A DNA stretch of 39,219 nucleotides from a bacterium BMS3Bbin05 (GCA_002897855.1 BDTO01000057.1:1-39219); one strand, 5' to 3'; counted from the stretch's first letter, positions 23,305 through 32,727 are shown. A program made the numbers and translations. The notes: generated by a model not told the origin, from the letters alone.

Positions 23305-23685
23305 TAGAGTCTGTCCATAAGTAAGGTTTTATTATTGTCCGGCTTGCCTGTTGTCCCGGTATTTTCGGGGACCGGACAATCCACCCCCCTCTTTCCCCCC
23401 TTGGTAAGGGGGGATGAAGGGGGGTAGGAAAGACACTGGATTTCCCGATCAAGGGGTTGTGTCATAATTGTCATCCCTGAAATAAATTCAGGGCAGGCCC
23501 TGAACCATGTGTCCCGAAACCTCTCGGGATATTGTTTCAGGATCTATATAAAACGTAACATGTAGGAAATACGAGATTCTGAAATGAATTCAGAATGACA
23601 TCATATGCGTTTTCAGAATTGTGACACAGCCTGCAAGTCGGGGAATGACGGATCATATGGATTATAATTTATAGACAGACTCTAT
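23305..23685. mobile_element. MITE family A, copy A3, host of a nested insertion
   Basis: Left end tagagtctgtccataa (23305); right end tttatagacagactcta ending at 23685; one mismatch in the first 16 bases. It contains a GC-rich palindrome (cccccc-ttggtaag-gggggg, about 23390-23420) and a second element inserted at 23454-23633. It ends 14 bases before the dxr start. Confidence 0.75.
23454..23633. mobile_element. family B element nested in MITE A3 (180 bp)
   Basis: Terminal repeats ggttgtgtcataatt (23455-23469) and aattgtgacacagcc (23617-23631) match at 13 of 15 positions when inverted. The four bases caag occur at both borders (23450-23453 and 23634-23637), a likely target duplication. Interior: palindromes of the tgaaataaattcaggg and gagattctgaaatgaattcagaat types. 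Confidence 0.7.
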
Positions 23686-23699
23686 TTATATTGTATGCA

Positions 23700-24854
23700 A
23701 TGAAAAAAATAACAATACTCGGTTCAACAGGGTCAATCGGGACTTCCGCCCTGAAGGTAATAACCCGGTTCCCGGGACTTTTTTCAGTGACAGCCCTTGC
23801 CGCCGGAAGCAATAACAGACTTTTGTCGGAACAGATAAGGGTTTTCAGCCCCGGGATAGTCGGGATCCAGGATAAGGATGTATACCGCGTTTTGAGATCT
23901 GAATTTCCTTCCCTGAAAATAGTTGCCGGAGACGAGGGGATCAGGGAAGTAGCGTCTTATCATGATTCGGATTTTGTTCTGTCCGCAATTGCAGGGTCAG
24001 CCGGACTCATGCCGACCATCGAGGCGATAAAGACAGGAAAAACGGTTGGCCTGGCGAACAAGGAATCCCTCGTTATGGCGGGAGATTATGTTAACGCGCT
24101 TGCAGAAGAACATGGAACTGAAATTATACCTGTCGACAGTGAGCACAGTGCTATCTACCAGTGTATAAACGGACGTGACAGGGAGTCGGTAAAAAGTCTG
24201 GTGCTTACCGCATCCGGAGGGCCATTTATAGATAAGAGCAAAGAGGACCTGGATTCCGTGACACGAAAAGAAGCGCTCGACCATCCCAACTGGTCGATGG
24301 GAAGGAAGATATCTATTGACTCATCCACTCTTATGAACAAAGGTCTGGAAGTGATAGAGGCATACCATCTTTTCGGAATCGTTGCAGGAAATATAAAGGT
24401 GCTGATTCATCCACAGAGCATAGTCCACTCGATGGTGGAGTTTATAGACGGCGGCATAATTGCACAGCTTTCAAGCCCTGATATGAGCGGTCCGATTGCA
24501 TATGCATTGTCATATCCCGAAAGGTTGCCGGGAGTTATGTCCGACTGTCGCCTTGGTGACATCGGAACCCTTTCATTCCGGGAGCCTGATACCTCTAAGT
24601 TCCCGTGCCTCCGCCTGGCATATGATGCTCTTGGCGCAGGAGGTACAATGCCTGCGGTTCTTAATGCAGCAAACGAGATTGCAGTAAATGCGTTTCTTAT
24701 GGAGAAAATAAAATATAACGCTATACCTGTTATAATAGAAAAAGTGATGTCAGAGCATCGGCCTGTTGATGTGCCGGAGCTTTCGGACATCCTTTATTTT
24801 GACAGGTGGACAAGGGCAAAAACCGAAGAGGTAATCAGGGAGAATCTTAAATGA
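23700..24854 (+). CDS. dxr: 1-deoxy-D-xylulose 5-phosphate reductoisomerase
   Basis: A 384-aa enzyme of the MEP isoprenoid pathway. It has the N-terminal NADPH motif ILGSTGSIGTSALKV, the LANKESLVMAG segment, the metal/substrate site PVDSEHSAIYQC, SSTLMNKGLEVIEAYHLFG and IHPQSIVHSMVEF. ATG 23700 is preferred to TTG 23691 by homology (MKKITILGSTGSIG), although no ribosome-binding site is visible. Its stop overlaps the rseP start. The promoter must lie within or beside the MITE that ends at 23685. Confidence 0.95.
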   Translation: MKKITILGSTGSIGTSALKVITRFPGLFSVTALAAGSNNRLLSEQIRVFSPGIVGIQDKDVYRVLRSEFPSLKIVAGDEGIREVASYHDSDFVLSAIAGSAGLMPTIEAIKTGKTVGLANKESLVMAGDYVNALAEEHGTEIIPVDSEHSAIYQCINGRDRESVKSLVLTASGGPFIDKSKEDLDSVTRKEALDHPNWSMGRKISIDSSTLMNKGLEVIEAYHLFGIVAGNIKVLIHPQSIVHSMVEFIDGGIIAQLSSPDMSGPIAYALSYPERLPGVMSDCRLGDIGTLSFREPDTSKFPCLRLAYDALGAGGTMPAVLNAANEIAVNAFLMEKIKYNAIPVIIEKVMSEHRPVDVPELSDILYFDRWTRAKTEEVIRENLK

Positions 24855-25939
24855 GCATGATTTCAGCTGTTATATTGTTAGGGGTACTGATTTTTGTTCA
24901 TGAGCTCGGACATTTTATCTTTGCCAAATTGATGAATGTCAAAGTGCTGAAGTTTTCACTCGGTTTCGGGCCAAAGCTTTTAGGCAGGAAGATCGGTGAA
25001 ACCGAGTATTTGATATCTTCCATACCACTTGGCGGCTATGTAAAGATGCTTGGCGAGGAACCGGGCGAGAACCTGACTGAAAGGGAAAAAAAGAGAGCGT
25101 TCCAGTTTCAGCCGCTTTTCAGGAGAGCGCTTATTGTATTTGCGGGACCCGTCTTTAATGTTTTGCTCACATATATGATATATACGATACTTCTTTCAGT
25201 CCAGATACCGATAAACATTCCTGTAATCGACGCGCTGATGCCGGTAGTTGATGAAGTTGTTCAGGGTGGGCCTGCAGCGAAGGCGGGGTTGAAGGATGGA
25301 GACAGGATTGTGAAGATAGACGGTAAGAATATTGATACATGGTTTGATATTGTAAAGAATGTCAGAGAAAAACCGGGCGAGGCCATCAATGTCTCCGTAA
25401 AGAGAGGAGATAAAATTTATGAATACAGGGTGGTTACTGAAGCTGTAACGGAAAAGGGCGGAAAAGGAGATATAACCGTTGGAAGAATAGGTGTAATGAA
25501 GCAGAATGCAAATTTCTTTACCTCTATAGAGAGCAAGTCAATTCCCGATGCCTTCTATAAAGGTGCTGTTGCAACCGGCAGAATGGGTTTTTTCATTTTC
25601 GACTCGATGAGGGTACTGATTAAAGGTGATATCTCATTGAAAAATATTGGAGGGCCCTTAACAATAGTTCAGGAGTCAGGCAGGGCGGCATCTGCGGGAC
25701 TTCTGCCTTATCTTATGTTTATGGCGATTATAAGCGTAAACCTCGGTATATTGAATCTCCTGCCTATACCCGTTCTTGACGGAGGTCATCTTATGCTCTT
25801 TATGTTTGAGGGTATCAAGGGCGGCCCTCTCAATGAAAAGACGGTGCAGATTGCCCAGAGGGTAGGGCTGGCTCTGCTCATTGCCCTGATGGTCGTAGCC
25901 TTTTACAATGACATAATGAGAATTTTTATCTCGAAATAG
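24851..25939 (+). CDS. rseP: site-2 membrane metalloprotease RseP
   Basis: A 362-aa protein. It starts in a membrane helix with VHELGHFIFAK (zinc motif; first His at residue 17), has one PDZ domain (VVDEVVQGGPAAKAGLKDGDRIVKIDGKNI) and a late NLLPIPVLDGGHLMLF with the third zinc ligand Asp. It cleaves membrane proteins such as anti-sigma factors and leftover signal peptides. A single PDZ is a common shorter form; E. coli RseP has two. The four-base overlap with dxr is typical of this gene pair. Confidence 0.95.
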   Translation: MSMISAVILLGVLIFVHELGHFIFAKLMNVKVLKFSLGFGPKLLGRKIGETEYLISSIPLGGYVKMLGEEPGENLTEREKKRAFQFQPLFRRALIVFAGPVFNVLLTYMIYTILLSVQIPINIPVIDALMPVVDEVVQGGPAAKAGLKDGDRIVKIDGKNIDTWFDIVKNVREKPGEAINVSVKRGDKIYEYRVVTEAVTEKGGKGDITVGRIGVMKQNANFFTSIESKSIPDAFYKGAVATGRMGFFIFDSMRVLIKGDISLKNIGGPLTIVQESGRAASAGLLPYLMFMAIISVNLGILNLLPIPVLDGGHLMLFMFEGIKGGPLNEKTVQIAQRVGLALLIALMVVAFYNDIMRIFISK

Positions 25940-25954
25940 ACATGCGGGGTCCCT

Positions 25955-26347
25955 TTGAACGATCGCATTGATATCAAGATATATTATGAAGACACGGATT
26001 GCGGTGGAGTTGTCTATTATGCCAATTATCTTGGCTACCTTGAGAGAGCACGAACCGAGTATCTTGAAAACAGGGGTGTGAGCATGGTCCGTCTAATGGC
26101 GGAGGGGTTTAGTTTTGTGGTGGTGCATGTAGATATAAGTTACAGCCTGCCGGCAAAGTACGGCGATATAATTTCAGTGTATTCTGAAATAGAAAATGCT
26201 ACGAAAGCTACGATTACCTTTAATCACAAGGTCGTAAAGGAGCAGTCGGATGATATTATTGCTACAGCTTCTGTAAGGCTGGCTTGCGTCGGTAATAATA
26301 TGAAACCGCGTCGAATAAACAGCGACATACTAAGAGCTCTGAGATAA
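25955..26347 (+). CDS. YbgC-family acyl-CoA thioesterase
   Basis: A 130-aa hot-dog-fold protein. The family sign is YYEDTDCGGVVYYANYLGYLERARTEYL, in which the first Asp after YED is catalytic. The rest is compact and lacks other domains. It starts at TTG 25955, 15 bases after rseP; an ATG a few bases upstream is out of frame. YbgC proteins hydrolyse short-chain or aromatic acyl-CoA, and in proteobacteria often sit with tol-pal, which is not seen here. Confidence 0.88.
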   Translation: MNDRIDIKIYYEDTDCGGVVYYANYLGYLERARTEYLENRGVSMVRLMAEGFSFVVVHVDISYSLPAKYGDIISVYSEIENATKATITFNHKVVKEQSDDIIATASVRLACVGNNMKPRRINSDILRALR

Positions 26348-26360
26348 ATTTAGACGTCAG

Positions 26361-26798
26361 ATGAGTAGGAAACCGGCATTATTGGGAACAAAAACCTCGG
26401 CGGGCGGGGTTGTCTACAGGAAGAACGGAGACGAGATTGAAATCATTTTAATAAAGATCAGAAACGGGACTGTAATTACACTGCCAAAAGGCAGGGTGAA
26501 TGAAGGTGAGTCGCTGGCTGAAACAGCTTTAAGAGAAGTGAGGGAGGAAGCCGGAATAAATGGAACCATAGAGGCATATCTCGAAGATGTATCATACTGG
26601 TTCTACTCAAAGGAAGAAAATGTTAAATACAAAAAAAAGGTACACTACTACTTGATGCGATATGTAAACGGCAAAACAACGGACCACGACAGCGAGGTGG
26701 AGGATGTGGCCTGGATGAATCTCGAAGAGGCGGTAGATAAAGTAGTGTATAAAACCGATCGGCAGATACTTAAAAAGGCCCGGAAAATGTTGCTTTAG
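26361..26798 (+). CDS. Nudix hydrolase
   Basis: A 145-aa protein with a full Nudix box, GRVNEGESLAETALREVREEAGI, which binds Mg and the diphosphate. The N-terminal TSAGGVVYRKNG and the later YYLMRYVNGKTTDHDSEVEDVAWMNLEEA match Ap4A or ADP-ribose type hydrolases. The closest familiar shape is that of bis(5'-nucleosyl)-tetraphosphatases, but substrate cannot be fixed. It follows the thioesterase by 13 bases and is likely in the same transcript. Confidence 0.9.
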   Translation: MSRKPALLGTKTSAGGVVYRKNGDEIEIILIKIRNGTVITLPKGRVNEGESLAETALREVREEAGINGTIEAYLEDVSYWFYSKEENVKYKKKVHYYLMRYVNGKTTDHDSEVEDVAWMNLEEAVDKVVYKTDRQILKKARKMLL

Positions 26799-26819
26799 TC
26801 GAATTGACAATTAAGATTA

Positions 26820-27281
26820 ATGGTTATGGGAGAGATTGTCAACAGAAGAGAGATTCAGGATATTATAAGCCGGCTTAAGGCTGACGGCTTGAAGATAGTT
26901 TTTACAAATGGATGTTTTGACATCATACATGCAGGTCATGTGCGTTATCTGAGGGATGCACGCAAATATGGAGATATCCTGATTGTAGGTCTTAATTCCG
27001 ATAGATCTGTCGGCAGCTTAAAGCACGGAAGGCCTATTGTGCCGGAGGGTGAACGGGCAGAGGTCATTGCGGCTCTTGATATGGTGGATTATGCAGTTGT
27101 CTTTGATGAAGAGACACCTTACGAGCTTATAAAGGCAATAAAGCCGGATGTTATCGTGAAGGGCGGCGACTGGGATGTAGGGGATATTGTCGGTGCGGAC
27201 CTGGTGCGGGAGGTTTACAGTCTTCCTTATCATAAAGGTATTTCCACTACCGATATAGTCAGGAAAATAAAATCTTTATAA
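26820..27281 (+). CDS. rfaE2: D-glycero-beta-D-manno-heptose 1-phosphate adenylyltransferase
   Basis: A 153-aa nucleotidyltransferase. FTNGCFDIIHAGHVRYLRDAR carries the HxGH motif, followed by LIVGLNSDRSVGSLK and PDVIVKGGDWDVGDIVGAD. It is the separate C-terminal half of the E. coli HldE fusion, making ADP-heptose for the LPS core, so the organism makes heptose-containing LPS. ATG 26820 and 26826 are both possible; no clear ribosome-binding site. Confidence 0.92.
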   Translation: MVMGEIVNRREIQDIISRLKADGLKIVFTNGCFDIIHAGHVRYLRDARKYGDILIVGLNSDRSVGSLKHGRPIVPEGERAEVIAALDMVDYAVVFDEETPYELIKAIKPDVIVKGGDWDVGDIVGADLVREVYSLPYHKGISTTDIVRKIKSL

Positions 27282-27309
27282 ATATATTTTTCCGGTTTAT
27301 CTATATGAA

Positions 27310-27480
27310 TTCCGTTATTTGATGGACTCATAAAAATGCCGAAAAAGGGATGGCCAGGCAAAAATCGTCAGATACAAGGCGCACGAATTTCGAGGAATGA
27401 GGCGTACTTATGTACTCCGCAGTGACGAGATAATTTGATGCAACGCAGTAGCTGGCGACTTTTTGCAACGCCATCTTATT
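27310..27480. repeat. intergenic palindromic repeat
   Basis: A section with a recognisable layout (gccaggcaaaaatcgtcagatac..gcgtacttatgtactccgcagtgacgag..gcaacgcagtagctggcgactttttgcaacgcc). The outer parts, ctcataaaaatgcc and gcgactttttgc, are loosely inverted and the centre holds gtacttatgtac. Similar intergenic repeats occur in other anaerobes; this is from memory and not checked. No gene. Confidence 0.45.
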
Positions 27481-27505
27481 TCAGTTTCCCGGAATCAACC
27501 TTCAA

Positions 27506-30500
27506 ATGAACTTAAAAGAAAAACTCCGGAATAATCTTGGGATGATCGCTGATGCCGGCGGCGATACCATAACCGGTTTCAGGGGGTCCGGTATTGCCGC
27601 AATGTGCGCATTTCTTGATGTGCCATTATTGGTCTCGGCTGAAGATGAGTACCATGCTGAAGTTCTGAAAAACGATATCCTGTTTTATCTGCAGTTTTTC
27701 AGGAATTGTTCCGTTGAACTGCTGCCATATCCGTCTGATACTTACCAGTCCGGTATGCGGGCCAGGACCCTTTATAATCTTCCCGATATAAGAAAAGTCG
27801 TTTCATATCCCAGGGCGCTTCTCGGTAATGCCGGGAGCGGGGAAGGGATTGCCGGTGACATCCTGCTTCTGAAATGCGGGGGCACGATCGAAAGGGATAT
27901 GCTTGTAAACGGGTTCAGGAGGCTTGGATATTGTCAGGTTCCCATGGTAGCACAGAGGGGTGACCTTTCCGTTAGAAACTGGATTATTGATATTTTCCCC
28001 TCCACGGCTGAATATCCTGTAAGGATTGAATTTTTCGGCGATGAAATAGAGTCGTTGAGATATTTCAGGATAGATACCCAGAGGTCAGTTGAAAATATCC
28101 CGGAGGTTATTATATATCCTGCCGTGGATACCTCCGGAGATGAGGGAGACAGTCTGTTATTAGAGAGAATCAAAGGCAACAGGTTGTGTCTTGACGTTGA
28201 AGGAGGACTCCGGGGAAAAGGCCTGGACGGAGATATCACTACTCTGACTTTTGTGGCTGACGGAATAAACAGTGGGATATTCAGGTCTCTTGAAGGCAAA
28301 GGTATTCTGTTCAATGACAGAAGTTCGGTAGAAGATATCCCATCTGCTTTGAAAGATATGTCTGAAGACATAGTTATTGTCTTGCCTAACTATTACCAGG
28401 CGAAACGAATATCGGAATTATTTGAGCAACATGAGATGTTTGTGCCTGTAGTGGACCCGGAAGAGATAGATAATCATAAGGGCAGGATCGTTATCACACT
28501 CGGCAACCTTTCGAGGGGCATATACACCGGGGGGCTATTGCTTCTTAGCCAGAAAGAGCTCTTTGGGAAAGATGCCGTTCTTTCCGGAAGGCTGGATCAT
28601 GGCGGCGAGAAATTTCTTGAAAATATCGAGGACATTGCCCGGGGAGACTTTGTTGTCCACGAGGAGCATGGGATAGGAAAATTCAAAGAGATGTCGAGAT
28701 ACAGGGCGGAAGGGACAGACATAGATGTTGCAGTGGTGGAGTATGCAGACAGTTCCACACTTTATGTCCCTCTTTACAATATCCGGAAAATCGAAAAGTA
28801 CAGAGGCGGGGAGGGTGTTATTCCTGCGCTCGACAGGATTGGGGGCAAAACATGGGAGAGGAAAAAGAAACGTGTCAGGAAGAGAATCGACGCCATGGTC
28901 GGAAGGCTTCTTGAGCTTTATGCCGGCAGGGAAGTATGCAGGGGATTTGCTTTTTCTGCTGATACTGAAATGCACAGGGAATTTTACAGCTTTTTCTCTT
29001 ATGAAGAGACCAGAGATCAGATTAAGGCAGTAAACGAGATATCTTCTGATATGGAGTCGGCATCTGTTATGGAAAGGCTGTTATGCGGGGATGTTGGATT
29101 TGGAAAGACGGAAATTGCAATGAGGGCAGCCTTTAAGGCTGTATTTGACGGCAAGCAGGTTGCGGTTATCGTGCCCACTACGATCCTGTGTGAACAGCAC
29201 TGCAGAAATTTCACGGAAAGGTTTTCCGCCTTTCCTGTAGTGATTGACTATATAAGTCGCTTTAAATCGTTAAAGCACATTAAAAAAACCATCGAGCGAA
29301 TCCGGCGGGGAGGGATAGATATCATAATAGCCACACATGCTCTTTTCAGAAGAAATGTAGAGTTCAATAACCTTGGGCTCCTGATAATTGACGAAGAGCA
29401 CAGGTTTGGTGTTGCAGATAAGGAAAAGATCAAGGAAATAAAAAAAGGCGTAGACTGTCTCATGCTTAGCGCAACACCTATACCGAGAACTCTACAGATG
29501 ACCCTTTCCGGAATCAGGGCAATGAGTAATATTGAGTCTCCTCCCGAAGAAAGGCTGTCTGTGAGAACTTCGGTATCGAGGTTTGACGGAAATTTGATCC
29601 GCGGTGCAGTAAATTATGAGGTATCAAGGGGAGGACAGGTCTTTTTTGTGCATAACAGGATTGCAGATATCGATAAGATGCAGGCTTTCCTGGAGAAGCT
29701 TTTGCCTGGTATAAGGATCAGGGCTGCTCATGGCCGGATGAAGAGCAGGGAACTGGAGGATATCATGGTTGCTTTTATGAATCATGATTATGATCTGCTG
29801 CTTTGTACCAATATTATCGGATCGGGGATAGACATACCGGGTGCAAATACTATATTTATTAATTTGGCTGACAGATTCGGCCTGGCCGACCTGTATCAGT
29901 TAAAGGGCAGGGTGGGAAGAGGCAATATAAAGGCATTTGCATATTTCCTTGTCGATAAGGAAAAGATGTTGACCGATGAAGGCAGAAGGAGATTGAAGGC
30001 TATTGAGCGGTTGAGTTATCTGGGTGCAGGGCTGAAGTTGGCCATGAAAGACCTTGAGATACGGGGAGCCGGGACTCTGTTCGGGTACAAACAGTCGGGA
30101 TATATAAACGAACTCGGTTTTGATATGTATATGGATTTACTTAAAAAGGAGATTGGGAGATTAAAAGGCGAAACTGAAAAAGAAGATATAGACCCTGAGA
30201 TAGTCATAAACATAGATGCCCGCATACCGGAGTCTTACGTAGGCGACGATGTTATGCGGTTATCATTATACAGGAGATTATCTCTTGCCGGCAGTGATGA
30301 AGAGCTTGCCGATTTCTCAAATGAAGTATCGGACAGATTCGGGCGGCTTCCTGAGGATATGAGAAGATTACTCTCGGTTGTATCTCTGAGGATTATGGCG
30401 AAAAAACTCGGAGTAAAAAAACTCTCGCTTGACAAAAAGCGGGTTTCGGTTTCCTTCGTTTCGAATAACGGGATAAGTGTTGAGAGATTCCTGGGGTTGG

Positions 30501-30631
30501 CTGAAAGGTACAAAGGGTTGAGATATAATCACGAGGGTTTCGAGATGGCAATTGTCGATGTGGAAGATCCGGAGGCGCTGAAGAAGATATCCGATATGTT
30601 TCGCTACCTTTCCGGCCGGGGAGTTAATTGA
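27506..30631 (+). CDS. mfd: transcription-repair coupling factor Mfd
   Basis: A 1041-aa protein, somewhat shorter than E. coli Mfd (1148). Domain order: UvrB-like N-terminal part (LLPYPSDTYQSGMRARTLYNLP; NWIIDIFPSTAEYPVRIEFFGDEIESLRYF), the RNA polymerase-binding RID (DFVVHEEHGIGKFKEMSRYR..EYADSSTLYVPL), then the RecG-like translocase (LLCGDVGFGKTEIAMRAAF Walker A; LLIIDEEHRFGV; MLSATPIPRTLQMTL) and a C-terminal TRCF domain that masks UvrA contacts. It removes RNA polymerase stalled at lesions and recruits UvrA. The deficit appears to lie mainly in a compact N-terminal region. Confidence 0.96.
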   Translation: MNLKEKLRNNLGMIADAGGDTITGFRGSGIAAMCAFLDVPLLVSAEDEYHAEVLKNDILFYLQFFRNCSVELLPYPSDTYQSGMRARTLYNLPDIRKVVSYPRALLGNAGSGEGIAGDILLLKCGGTIERDMLVNGFRRLGYCQVPMVAQRGDLSVRNWIIDIFPSTAEYPVRIEFFGDEIESLRYFRIDTQRSVENIPEVIIYPAVDTSGDEGDSLLLERIKGNRLCLDVEGGLRGKGLDGDITTLTFVADGINSGIFRSLEGKGILFNDRSSVEDIPSALKDMSEDIVIVLPNYYQAKRISELFEQHEMFVPVVDPEEIDNHKGRIVITLGNLSRGIYTGGLLLLSQKELFGKDAVLSGRLDHGGEKFLENIEDIARGDFVVHEEHGIGKFKEMSRYRAEGTDIDVAVVEYADSSTLYVPLYNIRKIEKYRGGEGVIPALDRIGGKTWERKKKRVRKRIDAMVGRLLELYAGREVCRGFAFSADTEMHREFYSFFSYEETRDQIKAVNEISSDMESASVMERLLCGDVGFGKTEIAMRAAFKAVFDGKQVAVIVPTTILCEQHCRNFTERFSAFPVVIDYISRFKSLKHIKKTIERIRRGGIDIIIATHALFRRNVEFNNLGLLIIDEEHRFGVADKEKIKEIKKGVDCLMLSATPIPRTLQMTLSGIRAMSNIESPPEERLSVRTSVSRFDGNLIRGAVNYEVSRGGQVFFVHNRIADIDKMQAFLEKLLPGIRIRAAHGRMKSRELEDIMVAFMNHDYDLLLCTNIIGSGIDIPGANTIFINLADRFGLADLYQLKGRVGRGNIKAFAYFLVDKEKMLTDEGRRRLKAIERLSYLGAGLKLAMKDLEIRGAGTLFGYKQSGYINELGFDMYMDLLKKEIGRLKGETEKEDIDPEIVINIDARIPESYVGDDVMRLSLYRRLSLAGSDEELADFSNEVSDRFGRLPEDMRRLLSVVSLRIMAKKLGVKKLSLDKKRVSVSFVSNNGISVERFLGLAERYKGLRYNHEGFEMAIVDVEDPEALKKISDMFRYLSGRGVN

Positions 30632-30746
30632 GTTTATTAATATGATTGTGATATATACTATACATAATTGAATATTTGATACATGAATTAAAATGCTTTC
30701 GTAGAGACTGGTGACAAAAATAATATATGATAATTTCGGGGGTGTT

Positions 30747-31451
30747 ATGAAGAAGTTGATGTATTTTACGTTGTTAATAGTGTTGTCGTGTGCTTCAACG
30801 CCTCAATCTTCCGGCAATAAACAATTTAATGCTTTCTATGAGATGGGGCTGTCATATATGCAAGAGGCAAAGTACCAGGATGCATTTGTACAATTCCAGA
30901 AGGCTTTAAAGGATGATCCGAACAATCAATTCGTACTTAACGCCCTTGGACTTATATACCTGAAATTCGAGGATTTAAATAAGGCCGAGCAATCTTTTAT
31001 TGCCGCCCTTAACATTGATGGCGATTATTCAAGGGCACATAACAATCTTGGAGTTGTCTTCAGCAGAGAAAAAAAATGGGATAAAGCTGCCGTACAGTTC
31101 GAGAATGCATTAAAAAACCTGACATATTCTTCGCCCGGTGAGGCGTATTATAATCTCGGCAACGCTTATTACAGGTTAAAGAAATATAAAACGGCTATAA
31201 AAAATTATAAGAATGCCCTCAGAAGGTCTCCGGGTTTTTACATTGTATACTATGGTCTTGCACTCTGCTATAACATGATTGAGGAATATGGAGATGCCGC
31301 ATTTTTCCTTGCCGAGGGAATAAAGGCCGATCCGGAGATTAAGGGTAGCAGGGGAAAAGCAGCAGATGTATTCAGTGCCAGGCTGGCCAGGACAGTTGAT
31401 GATGATAGCAGGAAGGATTACCATGACCTGATGGAGATACTTAATTATTAG
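30747..31451 (+). CDS. TPR-repeat lipoprotein, PilW/PilF-like
   Basis: A 234-aa protein. ATG 30747 begins MKKLMYFTLLIVLSCASTP, a signal with lipobox V-L-S-C, so Cys 15 would be lipidated. About five tetratricopeptide repeats follow, for example FYEMGLSYMQEAKYQDAFVQ, LNALGLIYLKFEDLNKAEQS, NNLGVVFSREKKWDKAAVQ and YYNLGNAYYRLKKYKTAIKN. The architecture matches the pilotin-like lipoproteins that assemble type IV pilus secretins, but TPR lipoproteins are widespread and no pil genes are nearby. The upstream in-frame start at 30711 is not used in my reading. Confidence 0.8.
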   Translation: MKKLMYFTLLIVLSCASTPQSSGNKQFNAFYEMGLSYMQEAKYQDAFVQFQKALKDDPNNQFVLNALGLIYLKFEDLNKAEQSFIAALNIDGDYSRAHNNLGVVFSREKKWDKAAVQFENALKNLTYSSPGEAYYNLGNAYYRLKKYKTAIKNYKNALRRSPGFYIVYYGLALCYNMIEEYGDAAFFLAEGIKADPEIKGSRGKAADVFSARLARTVDDDSRKDYHDLMEILNY

Positions 31452-31726
31452 TGGGTTTATATCATAACATCGTGAACCATTCAGAAAGCATCAAAGACAG
31501 AGAGCCACGGAAAAAGAAGGCCGTAGAGAAAGATAACGCATAACATGATTGAGTGACAAATCCCCCTTAATCCCCCTTTGCCAAAGGGGGAAACAGCAAT
31601 CTCCCACTTTGGCAAAGGGGGCAAGGGGGGATTTTCCAATACTTTTTGATATTAATCTTTTGAGATTCCATTGTATTAAAAATGGGTATACGATGTTATG
31701 ATAGCAACCGATTAGTCAGGGAATAT
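31452..31726. repeat. intergenic stretch with family E inverted repeat
   Basis: aatcccccttaatccccctttgccaaag (split as 31559-31586) is nearly the inverted complement of the right arm 31607-31633, giving a long imperfect stem with inner ctttgccaaag hairpins. The hairpin lies between convergent genes and could terminate both. No gene is seen. Confidence 0.55.
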
Positions 31727-32161
31727 TTAAAAATCCAGGAGCGTCAGCCCGGTTTTTTCGTCGAACCTTCTAACTGCATTAATACCTTCAATCTCTATTA
31801 TAATGGCCTCGATGATAAGAAATACACGGGCATTTTCCCTTAGGCATCCTGCCTTTATGTTGTCGCCCCTTGCGTAAGCTCCGTGAAAGTGTATTTTTGG
31901 GATATCTTTTTCCCGGAATATCGTACCTGTCCCGAATATTTCATGGCTTTCACCAAGTTCGCGCCACATCGGGACAGGTGGGATGCTATCATTCATGGGT
32001 CCGGCAACAAATCTGCCCTCCTTCATCCCACCGATCAAAAAGAAAAATGCAGAACGAATATTTTCCCGGGTTGTTATTTCCTTAAGAGATGTCAGAATAT
32101 CTTCTCCGTCGCTTAGCTTTGCCACAACTATCCTTCCCTGTCTGCCTATAGTGTAATTCAT
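31727..32161 (-). CDS. PPC-domain (DUF296) protein
   Basis: A 144-aa single-domain protein preceded by GAGGAGGA. It matches the PPC fold: LSDGEDILTSLKEITTRENIRSAFFFLIGGM, then PKIHFHGAYARGDNIKAGCL, where HFH is the likely metal or ligand site, and ARVFLIIEAIIIEI. In plants the domain sits behind AT-hooks; the bacterial single-domain forms are trimers of unclear function. It is convergent with the TPR lipoprotein gene. Confidence 0.85.
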   Translation of the reverse strand: MNYTIGRQGRIVVAKLSDGEDILTSLKEITTRENIRSAFFFLIGGMKEGRFVAGPMNDSIPPVPMWRELGESHEIFGTGTIFREKDIPKIHFHGAYARGDNIKAGCLRENARVFLIIEAIIIEIEGINAVRRFDEKTGLTLLDF

Positions 32162-32221
32162 TAAATCCTCCTCTTAAAAGTCTTTTTCTCTATGCCTTAA
32201 ATATAACATTTACAGATTAAT

Positions 32222-32659
32222 TAGTGTCTGTGTATAAATTGCCGTTTTTTATTTTTGCCATGTCCCGAAAGCGTTCGGGGCATCCGGAACTTATAGAAAA
32301 GAATAGATTCCGGCTTAAGGACTGCCGGAATGACAGATAGAGAGACTGACTTTATGGACAGACTCTAAATAGTGTCTGTGTATAAATTGCCGTTTTTTAT
32401 TTTTGCCATGTCCCGAAAGCGTTCGGGGCATCCGGAACTTATAGAAAAGAATAGATTCCCCGACTAAGTCGGGAAATGACAGATAGAGAGACTGACTTTA
32501 TGGACAGACTCTAAATAGTGTCTGTGTATAAATTGCCATTTTTTATTTTTGTGATCCCCCGAAAGGATTCGGAACATCCGGAACTTGTTGAAAAGAATAG
32601 ATACCCCGAGTAAGTCGGGGAATGACAGATAGAGAGACTGTCTTTATGGACAGCCTCTA
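32222..32659. mobile_element. three tandem MITE family A copies (A4, A5, A6)
   Basis: A4 32222-32367, A5 32370-32513 and A6 32516-32659, each with left end tagtgtctgtgtataaa and right end tttatggacagactcta (A6 has cctcta), each separated by two bases (aa). They share the interior (atttttg, cccgaaagcg, tccggaactt, gaatagat, gacagatagagagactg) but differ in the central stem: attccggc..gccggaat in A4, ccccgac..gtcggg in A5 and A6. Confidence 0.85.
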
Positions 32660-32727
32660 ATTATAACGTTATATTCTGATTATATACATTCATATACATT
32701 TAAATCATGGATTGTATTAGTAGGTTT

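Noticed and set aside
32222-32659. small RNA genes in the tandem palindromes
   Set aside because: The elements have matching terminal inverted repeats with TA ends and copies elsewhere; the MITE explanation is sufficient.
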